A stretch of DNA of 13,035 nt from CAYQPF01 sp964419225 (GCA_964419225.1 CAYQPF010000145.1:1-13035), one strand, 5' to 3'. Counted from the stretch's first letter, positions 1 through 7,673 are shown. Numbers and translations are program-made. The notes: a model not told the origin generated them from the letters alone.

Positions 1-1
1 T

Positions 2-529
2 GATCAAATGAGTAGTGAAACAAGATTCTCTAACTATGCCTATAAAGACGCTTTAATGAAGAGCGGGATGGAAGGCTATAAAATTATTACCGATAGACTG
101 CAAAGAGAAGTTAAACCCCAAATCAGACAGGTGTGCCTCGATATATTATCTCTCAGATCATATGCCGCTTTAGAAATTTCTGTGCAAAAAGACCTTTTAG
201 CCGGACATAAAGATTTACGCCTTGCTGCCTGCCGTTACATTTTTAATTTCCCAACCGAAGAAAATATCAAATGGTTATTCAAAATGCTCGATGATTCAGC
301 TTGGGAAATCAGAGCTTATTCTGCCAGTGCTTTAGGCAGATTAAGAGTTTATCACGCTATCCCGTTTCTTCTGAAAAAACTCTCTGACAGAGTTTGGTGG
401 GTAAGAATGAATGCAGCAATGGGCTTGAAGAGTCTGGGTAATGAAGGTATTAAGGTTCTCAAAAGTACAGATCCTGCTGTTGATAAATATGCTTGGGAAA
501 TTAGTCAGTATGTACTGACTATTGCTTAG
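2..529 (+). CDS. HEAT-repeat protein, probably the C-terminal part of a longer gene
   Basis: The reading frame is open to the left edge. There is an ATG at 8, but only seven bases lie before it, so no ribosome site can be seen, and the gene probably begins outside the window. Counting from that ATG there are 173 residues, almost all helical. At least three HEAT-type repeats are visible at about residues 57-83, 88-115 and 117-147; recurring patterns include 'DLRLAACRYI', 'AWEIRAYSASALGRL' and 'VWWVRMNAAMGLKSLG'. No catalytic motif or membrane segment is seen. HEAT repeats make curved solenoids that bind other proteins. The stop codon overlaps the Shine-Dalgarno of the following glycosyltransferase, so the two are surely co-transcribed and probably translationally coupled. 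The inferred role is a scaffold or regulator of that polysaccharide synthase. Family identity is clear; function is inferred from the neighbour. Confidence 0.85.
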   Translation, partial: DQMSSETRFSNYAYKDALMKSGMEGYKIITDRLQREVKPQIRQVCLDILSLRSYAALEISVQKDLLAGHKDLRLAACRYIFNFPTEENIKWLFKMLDDSAWEIRAYSASALGRLRVYHAIPFLLKKLSDRVWWVRMNAAMGLKSLGNEGIKVLKSTDPAVDKYAWEISQYVLTIA

Positions 530-533
530 GAGG
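528..533 (+). promoter_or_regulatory. Shine-Dalgarno AGGAGG fixing a TTG start
   Basis: AGGAGG begins inside the TAG stop (527-529) of the HEAT gene and lies 4 nt before TTG at 538. The first in-frame ATG, at 571, has no purine-rich stretch upstream (the bases there are T/A-rich), so the TTG is the better start for the glycosyltransferase. The overlap of stop and ribosome site suggests coupled translation. Confidence 0.75.
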
Positions 534-537
534 AAGA

Positions 538-1980
538 TTGGAGTTTTTTTTTCATAGATTAATATTTATTATGGATAATCTTATCCTCTGGTATTTCCTT
601 TGGATAAACTCAGTATATATTTTATTGATTTTTCTTTCTTTCCCGGAAATTTATGTAAGATTCCGGGAAGTTAATTCTGAGGATTTAGAAGTTCTTCTGA
701 AATCTGAAGCCATCCCTCCAATTTCAATCGTTGCCCCTGCATACAATGAAGAAGTAACGATTGTAGATAGTGCAAAATCCATGCTGAACCTTTCTTACAC
801 CAATGTTAATGTGATTTTGATCAATGATGGTTCAAAAGACAATACAATGCAGGTTCTGATGGATAATTTCCAATTGGAAAAAGTTCCCCCTGCTATTCCG
901 CAATACATTAAATCCAAACCGGTCAGAGGTTATTACAAATCAAAACTTTATCCCAAACTTTTAGTAATAGATAAAGAAAACGGAGGCAAAGCAGACTCGC
1001 TTAATGCCGGCATTAATGCCTGTGTCACTCCTTTCTTCATGGCTGTTGATGCTGATACTCTCATCGAAAGCGATGCCTTACGCCGTATGATCCGCCCTGT
1101 TCTGACTACCAGAAATACGGTAGCATCTGGCGGTACTATCCGCATTGTAAATGACTGTGAAACTGATGCCGGAAAAGTGACAAAAGTCGTTTTTCCTAAA
1201 TCAATATTACCAGCTATACAGACTGTCGAATATCTCAGAGCCTTTCTTTTTGGGAGACTCGGCTGGAATATTCTGGGTGGTAATCTGGTTATTTCTGGTG
1301 CTTTCGGTTTGTTCAACCGGGAAGCTGTACTCGATGTCGGCGGATATAGAACTGATACCGTAGGTGAAGATATGGAGCTTGTTGTTCGTCTTCACCATGA
1401 ATTGAAAAAGCAGAAAAAACCCTTTAGGGTAGAATTTATTCCGGATCCTGTTGCCTGGACAGAAGTACCTTCAACACTTAAAGTCCTTTCCCGTCAAAGA
1501 GAAAGATGGCATAGAGGATTGATCGATACTCTCTGGAGACATCGGGAAATGTTTATGAACCCACGCTATGGAATCACAGGATTGTTTACTTTCCCATTTT
1601 TTGTTCTGGGAGAATTAATGGCTCCTGTCATTGAAATGATCGGTTATTTAGGTCTGATTGCCGGTTTGATCCTGAAAGTCATCGACTGGAAATTTGCCAT
1701 GCTTTTCTTCGTCGTTGCCTGGGGTCTGATGATGATCCTGACAATATTCACGATAATCATGGAAGAAACTACTTTCAAAAAATACAGTGGCTTTAAAGAT
1801 ATTGTCAAAATGATCCTCTTTACTATTGTCGAAAGCTTGGGTTACAGACAATTAACCGTAATCTGGCGGCTTCAAGCATTTTACAAATACCTCAGAAAAG
1901 ATCAAAGCTGGGGAAAAATGACCAGAGCCGGCTTTAGCGATAAAACTATTAAAGCTCCCGAAGTAAAACCCGGCACATAA
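538..1980 (+). CDS. Processive membrane glycosyltransferase, family 2 (cellulose/hyaluronan/PNAG synthase-like)
   Basis: A 480-residue inner-membrane enzyme that should polymerise sugar from a nucleotide-sugar donor on the cytoplasmic face and pass the chain outward. The GT-A motifs are complete and in order: 'ISIVAPAYNEE' at about 63-73, 'LINDGSKDNT' with the DG pair at 97-98, the metal-binding DAD at 171-173, the catalytic-base region 'VGEDME' (E277, D278), and QRERW at 320-324, the QxxRW signature of processive synthases. One hydrophobic segment precedes the catalytic domain (about 15-35) and roughly three follow (about 345-380, 386-408, 422-445), as in PgaC/HasA-like enzymes. The start is TTG because of the Shine-Dalgarno; ATG at 571 would remove 11 residues. 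Its operon partner is the HEAT protein upstream. The exact polymer cannot be read from sequence, and a dedicated glycolipid transferase is an alternative. Confidence 0.94.
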   Translation: MEFFFHRLIFIMDNLILWYFLWINSVYILLIFLSFPEIYVRFREVNSEDLEVLLKSEAIPPISIVAPAYNEEVTIVDSAKSMLNLSYTNVNVILINDGSKDNTMQVLMDNFQLEKVPPAIPQYIKSKPVRGYYKSKLYPKLLVIDKENGGKADSLNAGINACVTPFFMAVDADTLIESDALRRMIRPVLTTRNTVASGGTIRIVNDCETDAGKVTKVVFPKSILPAIQTVEYLRAFLFGRLGWNILGGNLVISGAFGLFNREAVLDVGGYRTDTVGEDMELVVRLHHELKKQKKPFRVEFIPDPVAWTEVPSTLKVLSRQRERWHRGLIDTLWRHREMFMNPRYGITGLFTFPFFVLGELMAPVIEMIGYLGLIAGLILKVIDWKFAMLFFVVAWGLMMILTIFTIIMEETTFKKYSGFKDIVKMILFTIVESLGYRQLTVIWRLQAFYKYLRKDQSWGKMTRAGFSDKTIKAPEVKPGT

Positions 1981-1988
1981 TAATATGT

Positions 1989-2012
1989 AGAGACAGGGCT
2001 TGCCCTGTCTCT
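1989..2012. repeat. Dispersed palindrome, copy 1 (AGAGACAGGGC / GCCCTGTCTCT)
   Basis: Perfect 11-bp arms separated by TT, starting 8 nt after the glycosyltransferase stop codon and followed by TTTGTT. The same 11-bp arms, with AT in the middle, recur at 7822-7851. Both copies lie between convergent genes. It may act as a weak intrinsic terminator, but the T tract is short and interrupted. The recurrence points to a REP-like dispersed element. Confidence 0.85.
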
Positions 2013-2039
2013 TTGTTATCTACTTGGTCGTCTCGATGC

Positions 2040-2241
2040 ACTGGACTCTAGTTACTAGTTTAACTTCATATCATATGACTAAAAGTCTGAGAGTAAAGAA
2101 TCTGACATATGATATCTGAAACAAATGCTTGATGATTGTCCTTATTTTAAGTTCGTATCATATGACTAGGAGGAGACAAGAATATCAAGCTCCTCTAGTA
2201 CGATATCTGTAAAATATGCTGGACGCTAGTCCTATTTTAAG
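2040..2241. repeat. Degenerate ~88-bp tandem repeat with internal hairpins
   Basis: A block ending in 'TTTAA' preceded by a CTGGAC/CTAGT-like stretch occurs three times, at about 2040-2064, 2127-2151 and 2217-2241, so the period is 87 then 90 bp. After the first two blocks comes 'TATCATATGACTA' (about 2070 and 2157), and each of these starts a hairpin. In unit 1 ATATCATATG (2069-2078) pairs perfectly with CATATGATAT (2106-2115). In unit 2 an arm with CTAGGAGGAG is answered by CTCCTCTAG plus TACGATATC. The third block contains the stop codon (2232-2234, minus strand) of the surface-protein gene. No gene is seen in 1981-2231. Confidence 0.7.
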
Positions 2242-5200
2242 AGTATCATTTTTCTGATCGAATTATAGTTGCTGGTGGTCATCTTACAGAAATATATCCC
2301 TGAACCTACAGTTTTACCATTGTTGTTTGTTCCATTCCAAAGAATCCTTTGATTTTTGCCAGCATTGGTAATACCCTTGATCAGGGTTCTAACTTTTTCA
2401 CCTTTAATATTATAAATATCAATGTTTAGATTACAAGTTTCTTTTAAAGAAAAGTTAATGTAAGTATTGGGATTGAACGGATTGGGATAAGCGTTGTACA
2501 ACAGAGTAGCACCTTCAGCAGGAGTAATAATATTGTCACCGATTTTAACTGTAACGGGACCATAGAAGGAACTGGTATTATCAATATTTATGTTCTCCAG
2601 CCAATAATAGTAAGTTGTATTTGATTCAATTTCAGCATCTTTTTGAGAATAAGAGGTGGCAGTACCTTCAGTAATACCATCAACGATCATATTAGGAGTG
2701 ATTTTAATAGCGTTAGTCTTGGTAGGCTCAGTTGCTCGATAAAGATAGTAGCCCTGATTATCAGTCTCTGATTCTGATCTCCAATTAAGCTGGACGAAGC
2801 CGGATTCTGTGTTTATAAAATTAGCATTGAAGTAGGAGAGTGTTATAGGTAGAGTTGCTGTTTCGCTGTTGGGTAAAACTATTTCAATATCTCCGGCAGA
2901 CTTGTTGGAAGGAATTGTAAAAATAACAGTTGTAGTCCAGAAACCGGGATTAGTTACTATAGTCCAATTTAACTCAGGTAAAATTCTGTAAGCAATTTCG
3001 AGAGGGATGAAGCCTAAACCGTGTGCAATATAGATAGATGTACCGCTAAAATTAGTGCCTGAAAGAGTAATAAGCAAACTTACATTGGGAATCGTAATAT
3101 GCACTGGAGCCAGTTCAATTGTAGCTGTAATAGTAGGTGAGCCATTAATTTCAAAAATATTAATATCTGTATTAATGGGCATTCCTGAAGCATTAAAGAG
3201 AGATTCCGGACGCGGATTAGCCCTACGACTGGAAGTTGTCGCAACTGCTGTTACAAGATCACTGCCAGGGTATGTGATACGGATATTGTCAACATTTATG
3301 ATGTACCCATTAATGTCTGTGCATCCATGAAATCCAAAGTAATAAGTTCCGGAACTTGTCGGGGTAATAGTGGCTGTACCAGTTAAAAATGTCACACTGG
3401 TACAGTTATAATCCGAGAAGAGAATTGTTTCATTCATGGAACTTGCATCAGGAAAGTTCCCTGCTCTTAATTCGATTTTTTCGTGATACAAATCTGAACC
3501 TGCTTTATAATTAAAAGCAATTCTATATTGTGTGCCTGCATTTAATTGCACTTGAGGAGTAAAAAACCAGTCATTCATTGGTGTGCTGGCATTGAAATGA
3601 ATTGCTGCCATTTTATTAACATTTGAAAAGTTTATTCGCCAGATTTCGTTATCACCATTTTCATTTATGACGGCCCATCCAGCTGGAAATGTTGTAGTTG
3701 AACAAGCTTGGAAGTCTTGAATATATGGGAAAGAGCTAATGGTTGGATCAACCATGGTAGTGAATTTGGAAACTGGGCATGAATCTGCATCTCCAAATTC
3801 ATTATAAGGAATTATTTGCCAAAAATATTCAGTACCATATCTGAGGGCTGTAGTAAATGTGTAAGAAGAATTTACTTGATTAGTCAAAAGAGTAGAAGGT
3901 GGGTTTAGTGTATCAAAATAAATTTTGTAACCTGAAGCTATTCCTGTATTAAAGCTTCCTGTTATTGTAGGATATAGACTAATACCCGTGGCATTATTTT
4001 CAGGTGAAAAAATGGTACATGCACTTGGGGGTGTGGCAACAGAAGTGACTAAAAAATTATCAATATGAAGATCAACACTACAATTAGCAACATCAGAAAA
4101 ACCGTAAAACCCAATTTTCACAATACCTGAGTATGCTGATAGATCAATTGCTACATGTTCTCCAGCAGTGGCAATGTTGTGAAAGACATATTGACTTGTA
4201 GTATTGTCCCATAAACGAAGAGTATTTGCAACAGTCCAGGTTACGCCTGCATCGGTTGATATTACAACAGCAAACTTGTGATAGGATCCTATGAGTGTTG
4301 GGGGGGCAGATGAATTATATATGGTAAGTGCAAGATCAAATTCCAAATTATAGTCATTTGCACCTAAATCAATTGGAGGGGAGATCAACCAGTATTTACA
4401 ATTAGTTCCAATTACGTTGACTTTTGTCCCATAGTCTGTGCCTGTTCCGCCAAATAAATTTCTGCACCAGCCTGTGTCCACCGCGGTTAGCGAACTTGGG
4501 GAAGATAAAATACCACTATATCGAGACCAATTTAAAGGAGGGAAGGTAGTATCATTAAAATTTTGCGTACATGGAGGAAAAAGAGTGGGATTAGAACAGG
4601 TGGTGAAGTTCCATTCGGTTCCAATAACTTCCTGAGAACCTCTGACCGAAGTAACAGTCCAGTAGATTTTCGTACTAAAGGGCCAGGTAGTTTGGAATGT
4701 ATAATTGCTGGCTGTCGTTGCCAATCTGTTCAGTAAATCATTACCACCTGAACTGGTACCAACACTAATATAATAGCTGTTTGCACCATTGACATCAGAC
4801 CAGTCAAGGGTTCTGTTAAATGGATCAACATTGGTGGACCCTGTTAAGGGTATTGAAGTATATGCAACACCGGATGTGGTTGTAAAGGATCTAATGGTAT
4901 TGCCAGACGAAATGCCATAAGCATTATATGCTTCAACAGTCCAATAATATGTAGTGTTAAAGCGTAATCCAATAGGAGCATAGGTAGTTACATTACTAAT
5001 ATCTGTGCCATTGAATATATTGGTGGGAGGATTATTTGTGCCTAAGTATAAGTAAAAACCGTTAGAAAAACCTTCGCCTGCATTCCAGATAAGTGAATAA
5101 TCCGGAATAATATATGTCGCTAAATTGGCAGGCAGAAGAAGGGTCGGTGAACCAGGTGGGTTAGTTGCCTCTTCGATCGACACCACATCGAGTATGATGC

Positions 5201-6545
5201 CATAAGCTGCTTGATAGGCATCAGTTTTATCTCTAAAACGGATAAGTCTTCCATTACCAACATATGGATTAAGATTGATAGTCATTTTTGTATAATTTGT
5301 CTGGGCACCAGTAGCAGAGAGATAAGCCAATTGTGTCCATGAATTTCCGTCATCAGTTGAAATCTCGCAGAAAGTAGTATCGTGACCTACAATCTTAGAG
5401 TCATTATCCCTCCAGTAGAAATAGAGATTAAGATTGGGAATTATGTTAACCGGGGGCATCATGAGTATGGCATGAACTGTTGCACTATGGTTATATGATG
5501 CTTTTGCAGCACCTGCTGTTCCGTTGTAAGTACCAGAGGTAACTCTTGTCCAGATAGAATTTGTGTTTGGAATGGTCCAGCGTTGAGGAGGAAAAACAGT
5601 TCCATCGAATCCTTCGGAATAGGGAAAGGAAGAGATTGTTGGATCAGGCATGGTTGTAAATGTCCAAATTGGGCCATTTGTAGTACTATATGAGTTTCCA
5701 GCTTCGATATACCAGTTATATGTAGCGGAATAGGCTAAGGGCGTTGTAAAAGTATAGGTTGGGTTGGTTAAGCCTGAAGCAATTTGAGTATATGTATCCG
5801 CAGAAAGCTCTTTGTAGAAAACTTTAAAAGTGTCACCATTACTTGCCCAGCTAAAAGTAGGTTTAGCCGTTACACCAGTAGTCAAATTTGCGGGTGTTGG
5901 ATTACTTGGAGCCGTCGGTGGGGTGTTTTGACTTATACCAAGTAACTGAATATTAGGTATGACTGTTCTACCTTTTGCAGTAGGGGGAGCTGAAGGATTC
6001 GGATTATTAGTGTCACTGTAATAATAAATGCTTCTATTATTTACTCCGCTATGATACCAGCTTAAAGTACCACCGTAGCCTGGAGTATTCTCATCAACAG
6101 CCACAACAAGATTATTTATGTTATTGTAGGAAAAAGGAGTATCAAAATTGATAGTTAACCATCCTGCACCAGATGTTACACTAAAATTTGCTGCTGTCAA
6201 ATTTCCTGAATAAACTTGTGTAAGATTAGAATAGGGCACCCAGTCTGTAGTGGAAGTAAAACTTGTCTTAGTGGTTGTGCCTAAATAAATAGTCCAGGCA
6301 GCGTTTTTAGTAAGCCAGGTTGTGTAAGAAGATGCGGTAGCAGTACAGTTAATTTTTATGCCAGTAATTTGACCACTACCATTGATTTCACTCCGTAAAC
6401 AAATAATTTGGGAATAATTATATTCATAGTAATAATAAGTCGGAACATAGTTAACAGTGTATGTTCCAGTACCTATAGTAATGCTTGCATTTAGTACGCC
6501 AATTGCCACTATTAAATATGCCATAGCAAACAGTAATTTTTTCAT
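2232..6545 (-). CDS. Giant secreted modular protein: Fn3 and choice-of-anchor J domains with C-terminal sorting domain
   Basis: The product has 1437 residues. A signal peptide is evident (MKK, a hydrophobic core, likely cut after 'GVLNA' at 20). By eye the modules are: an N-terminal Tyr/Thr-rich beta domain (25-203); Fn3-like (209-298); choice-of-anchor J jelly roll (306-458, 'FPYSEGFDG..FPPQRW'); two Fn3-like (464-556, 560-648); a second jelly roll (655-836); Fn3-like (841-930); a third jelly roll (936-1092, 'FPYIQDF..FPAGW'); a beta-rich linker; an Fn3-like unit (about 1230-1335, 'GYYLYRA'); and a FlgD-Ig/Por-type sorting domain (1349-1437, 'YPNPFNPNTYINFSL', 'YNIKGEKVRTL', 'GSGIYF'). There are many Asn, Thr and Ser residues and no protease motif. 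It is probably an exported adhesin or matrix protein carried by its C-terminal domain. Start ATG 6545 has TAGGAG (6554-6559, minus strand) 8 nt upstream. It is a single cistron, convergent with the glycosyltransferase. Confidence 0.92.
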   Translation of the reverse strand: MKKLLFAMAYLIVAIGVLNASITIGTGTYTVNYVPTYYYYEYNYSQIICLRSEINGSGQITGIKINCTATASSYTTWLTKNAAWTIYLGTTTKTSFTSTTDWVPYSNLTQVYSGNLTAANFSVTSGAGWLTINFDTPFSYNNINNLVVAVDENTPGYGGTLSWYHSGVNNRSIYYYSDTNNPNPSAPPTAKGRTVIPNIQLLGISQNTPPTAPSNPTPANLTTGVTAKPTFSWASNGDTFKVFYKELSADTYTQIASGLTNPTYTFTTPLAYSATYNWYIEAGNSYSTTNGPIWTFTTMPDPTISSFPYSEGFDGTVFPPQRWTIPNTNSIWTRVTSGTYNGTAGAAKASYNHSATVHAILMMPPVNIIPNLNLYFYWRDNDSKIVGHDTTFCEISTDDGNSWTQLAYLSATGAQTNYTKMTINLNPYVGNGRLIRFRDKTDAYQAAYGIILDVVSIEEATNPPGSPTLLLPANLATYIIPDYSLIWNAGEGFSNGFYLYLGTNNPPTNIFNGTDISNVTTYAPIGLRFNTTYYWTVEAYNAYGISSGNTIRSFTTTSGVAYTSIPLTGSTNVDPFNRTLDWSDVNGANSYYISVGTSSGGNDLLNRLATTASNYTFQTTWPFSTKIYWTVTSVRGSQEVIGTEWNFTTCSNPTLFPPCTQNFNDTTFPPLNWSRYSGILSSPSSLTAVDTGWCRNLFGGTGTDYGTKVNVIGTNCKYWLISPPIDLGANDYNLEFDLALTIYNSSAPPTLIGSYHKFAVVISTDAGVTWTVANTLRLWDNTTSQYVFHNIATAGEHVAIDLSAYSGIVKIGFYGFSDVANCSVDLHIDNFLVTSVATPPSACTIFSPENNATGISLYPTITGSFNTGIASGYKIYFDTLNPPSTLLTNQVNSSYTFTTALRYGTEYFWQIIPYNEFGDADSCPVSKFTTMVDPTISSFPYIQDFQACSTTTFPAGWAVINENGDNEIWRINFSNVNKMAAIHFNASTPMNDWFFTPQVQLNAGTQYRIAFNYKAGSDLYHEKIELRAGNFPDASSMNETILFSDYNCTSVTFLTGTATITPTSSGTYYFGFHGCTDINGYIINVDNIRITYPGSDLVTAVATTSSRRANPRPESLFNASGMPINTDINIFEINGSPTITATIELAPVHITIPNVSLLITLSGTNFSGTSIYIAHGLGFIPLEIAYRILPELNWTIVTNPGFWTTTVIFTIPSNKSAGDIEIVLPNSETATLPITLSYFNANFINTESGFVQLNWRSESETDNQGYYLYRATEPTKTNAIKITPNMIVDGITEGTATSYSQKDAEIESNTTYYYWLENINIDNTSSFYGPVTVKIGDNIITPAEGATLLYNAYPNPFNPNTYINFSLKETCNLNIDIYNIKGEKVRTLIKGITNAGKNQRILWNGTNNNGKTVGSGIYFCKMTTSNYNSIRKMILLK

Positions 6546-6768
6546 ATTCTAATCTCCTACAGATGTAGCTCTCTTTTAATATATAAAAATATTTAAAGTA
6601 TTGGTTAGTGAGTCAGTATGCATTTGAACAATAATATCAAAAAATAATACCTGACTAGTAATAATTCTTTATAGTTTTATACATTAGCAAAAAAAGAAAA
6701 CTGTTAAAATGTGTCAAGGAGAATTTTGACTGATGTAAAAGAATAGAATAGGAAGCAATGAGTTCCCT
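6546..6768. other. Upstream region of the surface-protein gene, no gene seen
   Basis: Very AT-rich leader and promoter region for the minus-strand gene starting at 6545. The only firm element is its ribosome site at 6554-6559. On the minus strand there is a TTGACA (6712-6717 read as tgtcaa), but no good -10 hexamer lies 16-18 nt from it, so no promoter is called. Confidence 0.5.
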
Positions 6769-6942
6769 TTTAACCCGAACTGTGCACTTGAATCTTTACA
6801 ACTTGGCTGAAACTAATGAATTTGAGAGACTTATAACTTCACTCACCATATATTTATTACATAACCTCGTTCGATTGCAAACCCTCAACTTTCATGATCT
6901 TCGACCCTGCTTGTAAACCTCTACTGCACAATCTGGGTTAAA
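6769..6942 (+). mobile_element. MITE-like non-autonomous element, copy 1
   Basis: A 174-bp unit aligns without gaps to the reverse complement of 8004-8177 (23 mismatches by hand count, about 87%). Its own ends are inverted repeats of about 32 bp: the left end starts TTTAACCCGAACTGTGCA and the right end, reverse-complemented, starts TTTAACCCAGATTGTGCA. The best conserved part is a 45-bp core at 6839-6883 with one mismatch between copies. There is no transposase and no coherent ORF shared by the copies. No target-site duplication is visible (flanks CCCT and TAAT). The TTTAACCC-type ends faintly recall IS1380-like termini, but this is a weak association. Confidence 0.82.
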
Positions 6943-6964
6943 TAATTTTTTAGTTTGTTTTCCC

Positions 6965-6989
6965 TAATTCGTTTAATTCGCATAATTCG
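6965..6989. repeat. Triple TAATTCG direct repeat, 9-bp period
   Basis: TAATTCG occurs at 6965-6971, 6974-6980 and 6983-6989, exactly 9 bp apart. It lies 132 bp before the leader ORF and about 165 bp before the orphan gene. It could be a binding-site array for that gene's promoter or simply another short repeat of the island. No promoter hexamers of quality were found between here and 7110. Confidence 0.6.
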
Positions 6990-7110
6990 AGGACAAAAAA
7001 TCCCTAAAAGCGTCCTGTATCCAAATCGAAATTGTACTATATTTTCTTGTCCTGTATGGTTTTACAGCGAATACTCACATACCGTTTTTAATTTTTTGCT
7101 CTAATATAGT

Positions 7111-7147
7111 AGGAGGATTTATGCAGCCTCCAAAACTATAAAAGGAG
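7111..7147 (+). promoter_or_regulatory. Two ribosome sites with a shared anti-Shine-Dalgarno, possible translational switch
   Basis: AGGAGG (7111-7116) serves the six-codon ORF at 7121 and AAAGGAG (7141-7147) serves the gene at 7154. Between them CCTCC (7127-7131) can pair either with GGAGG of the first site (10-nt loop) or, as CTCC, with GGAG of the second (12-nt loop). The two pairings exclude each other. This is a structural reading only; the stems are 4-5 bp, so it could be coincidence. Confidence 0.4.
7121..7141 (+). CDS. Putative leader peptide MQPPKL
   Basis: ATG with a perfect AGGAGG 4 nt upstream, six sense codons and TAA at 7139-7141. The stop ends at the first base of the Shine-Dalgarno of the next gene (start 7154). 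The product MQPPKL contains a Pro-Pro pair, a known slow step that needs EF-P. The two proline codons are themselves the CCTCC segment able to mask the ribosome sites. It may be a leader ORF that couples or tunes translation of the orphan gene. The ORF and ribosome site are seen; the regulatory role is inferred. Confidence 0.4.
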   Translation: MQPPKL

Positions 7148-7153
7148 TATATT

Positions 7154-7615
7154 ATGAAAGGGAAGAAAACTGTGAAGATCAACTGGATCAAAGAACAGAT
7201 CCGGTTAGACGAATTTAATGCTCTGTGTGGGAACGGAGCAGGACAGCCGGAGGTTTATTGCTTAGTTAGTGGAAAGTTGGCCTCAGATACCGAAAGCTTG
7301 GAACAAATTATTATTTACCACATTGGTTGTGAAATTACCAACTCTATCATGGAAAAAGTACAAAAAGAATTCCAACAAACTCTTCAATTTTACCCGGATT
7401 CAGAAGGCAGCTGCAAGAGTTTTCTTATGAAGGGATTGATTGAAGACTGCGAAATTAGTAATGAACCTGAATTACTCAAAATGGTCGAAGCATGCCTTAT
7501 TACTGACAACAAACCCTTGAAACAACATCTAACCTACTTTGAAACTGCCAAGCCCAAACTCAAAATTCTGAATATGGGTGATTACCGTCCTCTTAGTGAA
7601 ACAAGCAGCTTATAA
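7154..7615 (+). CDS. Orphan protein of unknown function
   Basis: A 153-residue protein that I do not recognise. AAAGGAG lies 6 nt before the ATG, so the start is well supported. It looks soluble, without signal peptide or membrane segment, and should be mixed alpha/beta. It has six cysteines (25, 36, 59, 87, 99, 114) but no CxxC or other metal-site spacing. A helical stretch, 'SIMEKVQKEFQQTLQFY' (about 64-80), follows a beta-like segment 'QIIIYHIGCEI'. It stands alone: both sides are repeat-rich non-coding DNA and two inverted MITE-like elements bracket it. A six-codon ORF precedes it. It may be accessory cargo or a lineage-specific gene; nothing in the residues points to a nuclease, toxin or transposase. 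Confidence 0.8.
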   Translation: MKGKKTVKINWIKEQIRLDEFNALCGNGAGQPEVYCLVSGKLASDTESLEQIIIYHIGCEITNSIMEKVQKEFQQTLQFYPDSEGSCKSFLMKGLIEDCEISNEPELLKMVEACLITDNKPLKQHLTYFETAKPKLKILNMGDYRPLSETSSL

Positions 7616-7673
7616 TTCCTGTTGATTAAGGTGATTATGAAAAAGCCGGATTACGGATAGGGGAGAGCGTATA

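Noticed and set aside
948..1851. Minus-strand open frames inside the glycosyltransferase gene
   Set aside because: They oppose a gene with every family motif in frame and have no family resemblance of their own.
2059..2241. The hairpin repeat as a CRISPR array or integron attC site
   Set aside because: Units are only three, diverged and about 88 bp long without a short constant repeat and unique spacers. No attC-type core sites (RYYYAAC/GTTRRRY pairs), integrase or cas gene is present.
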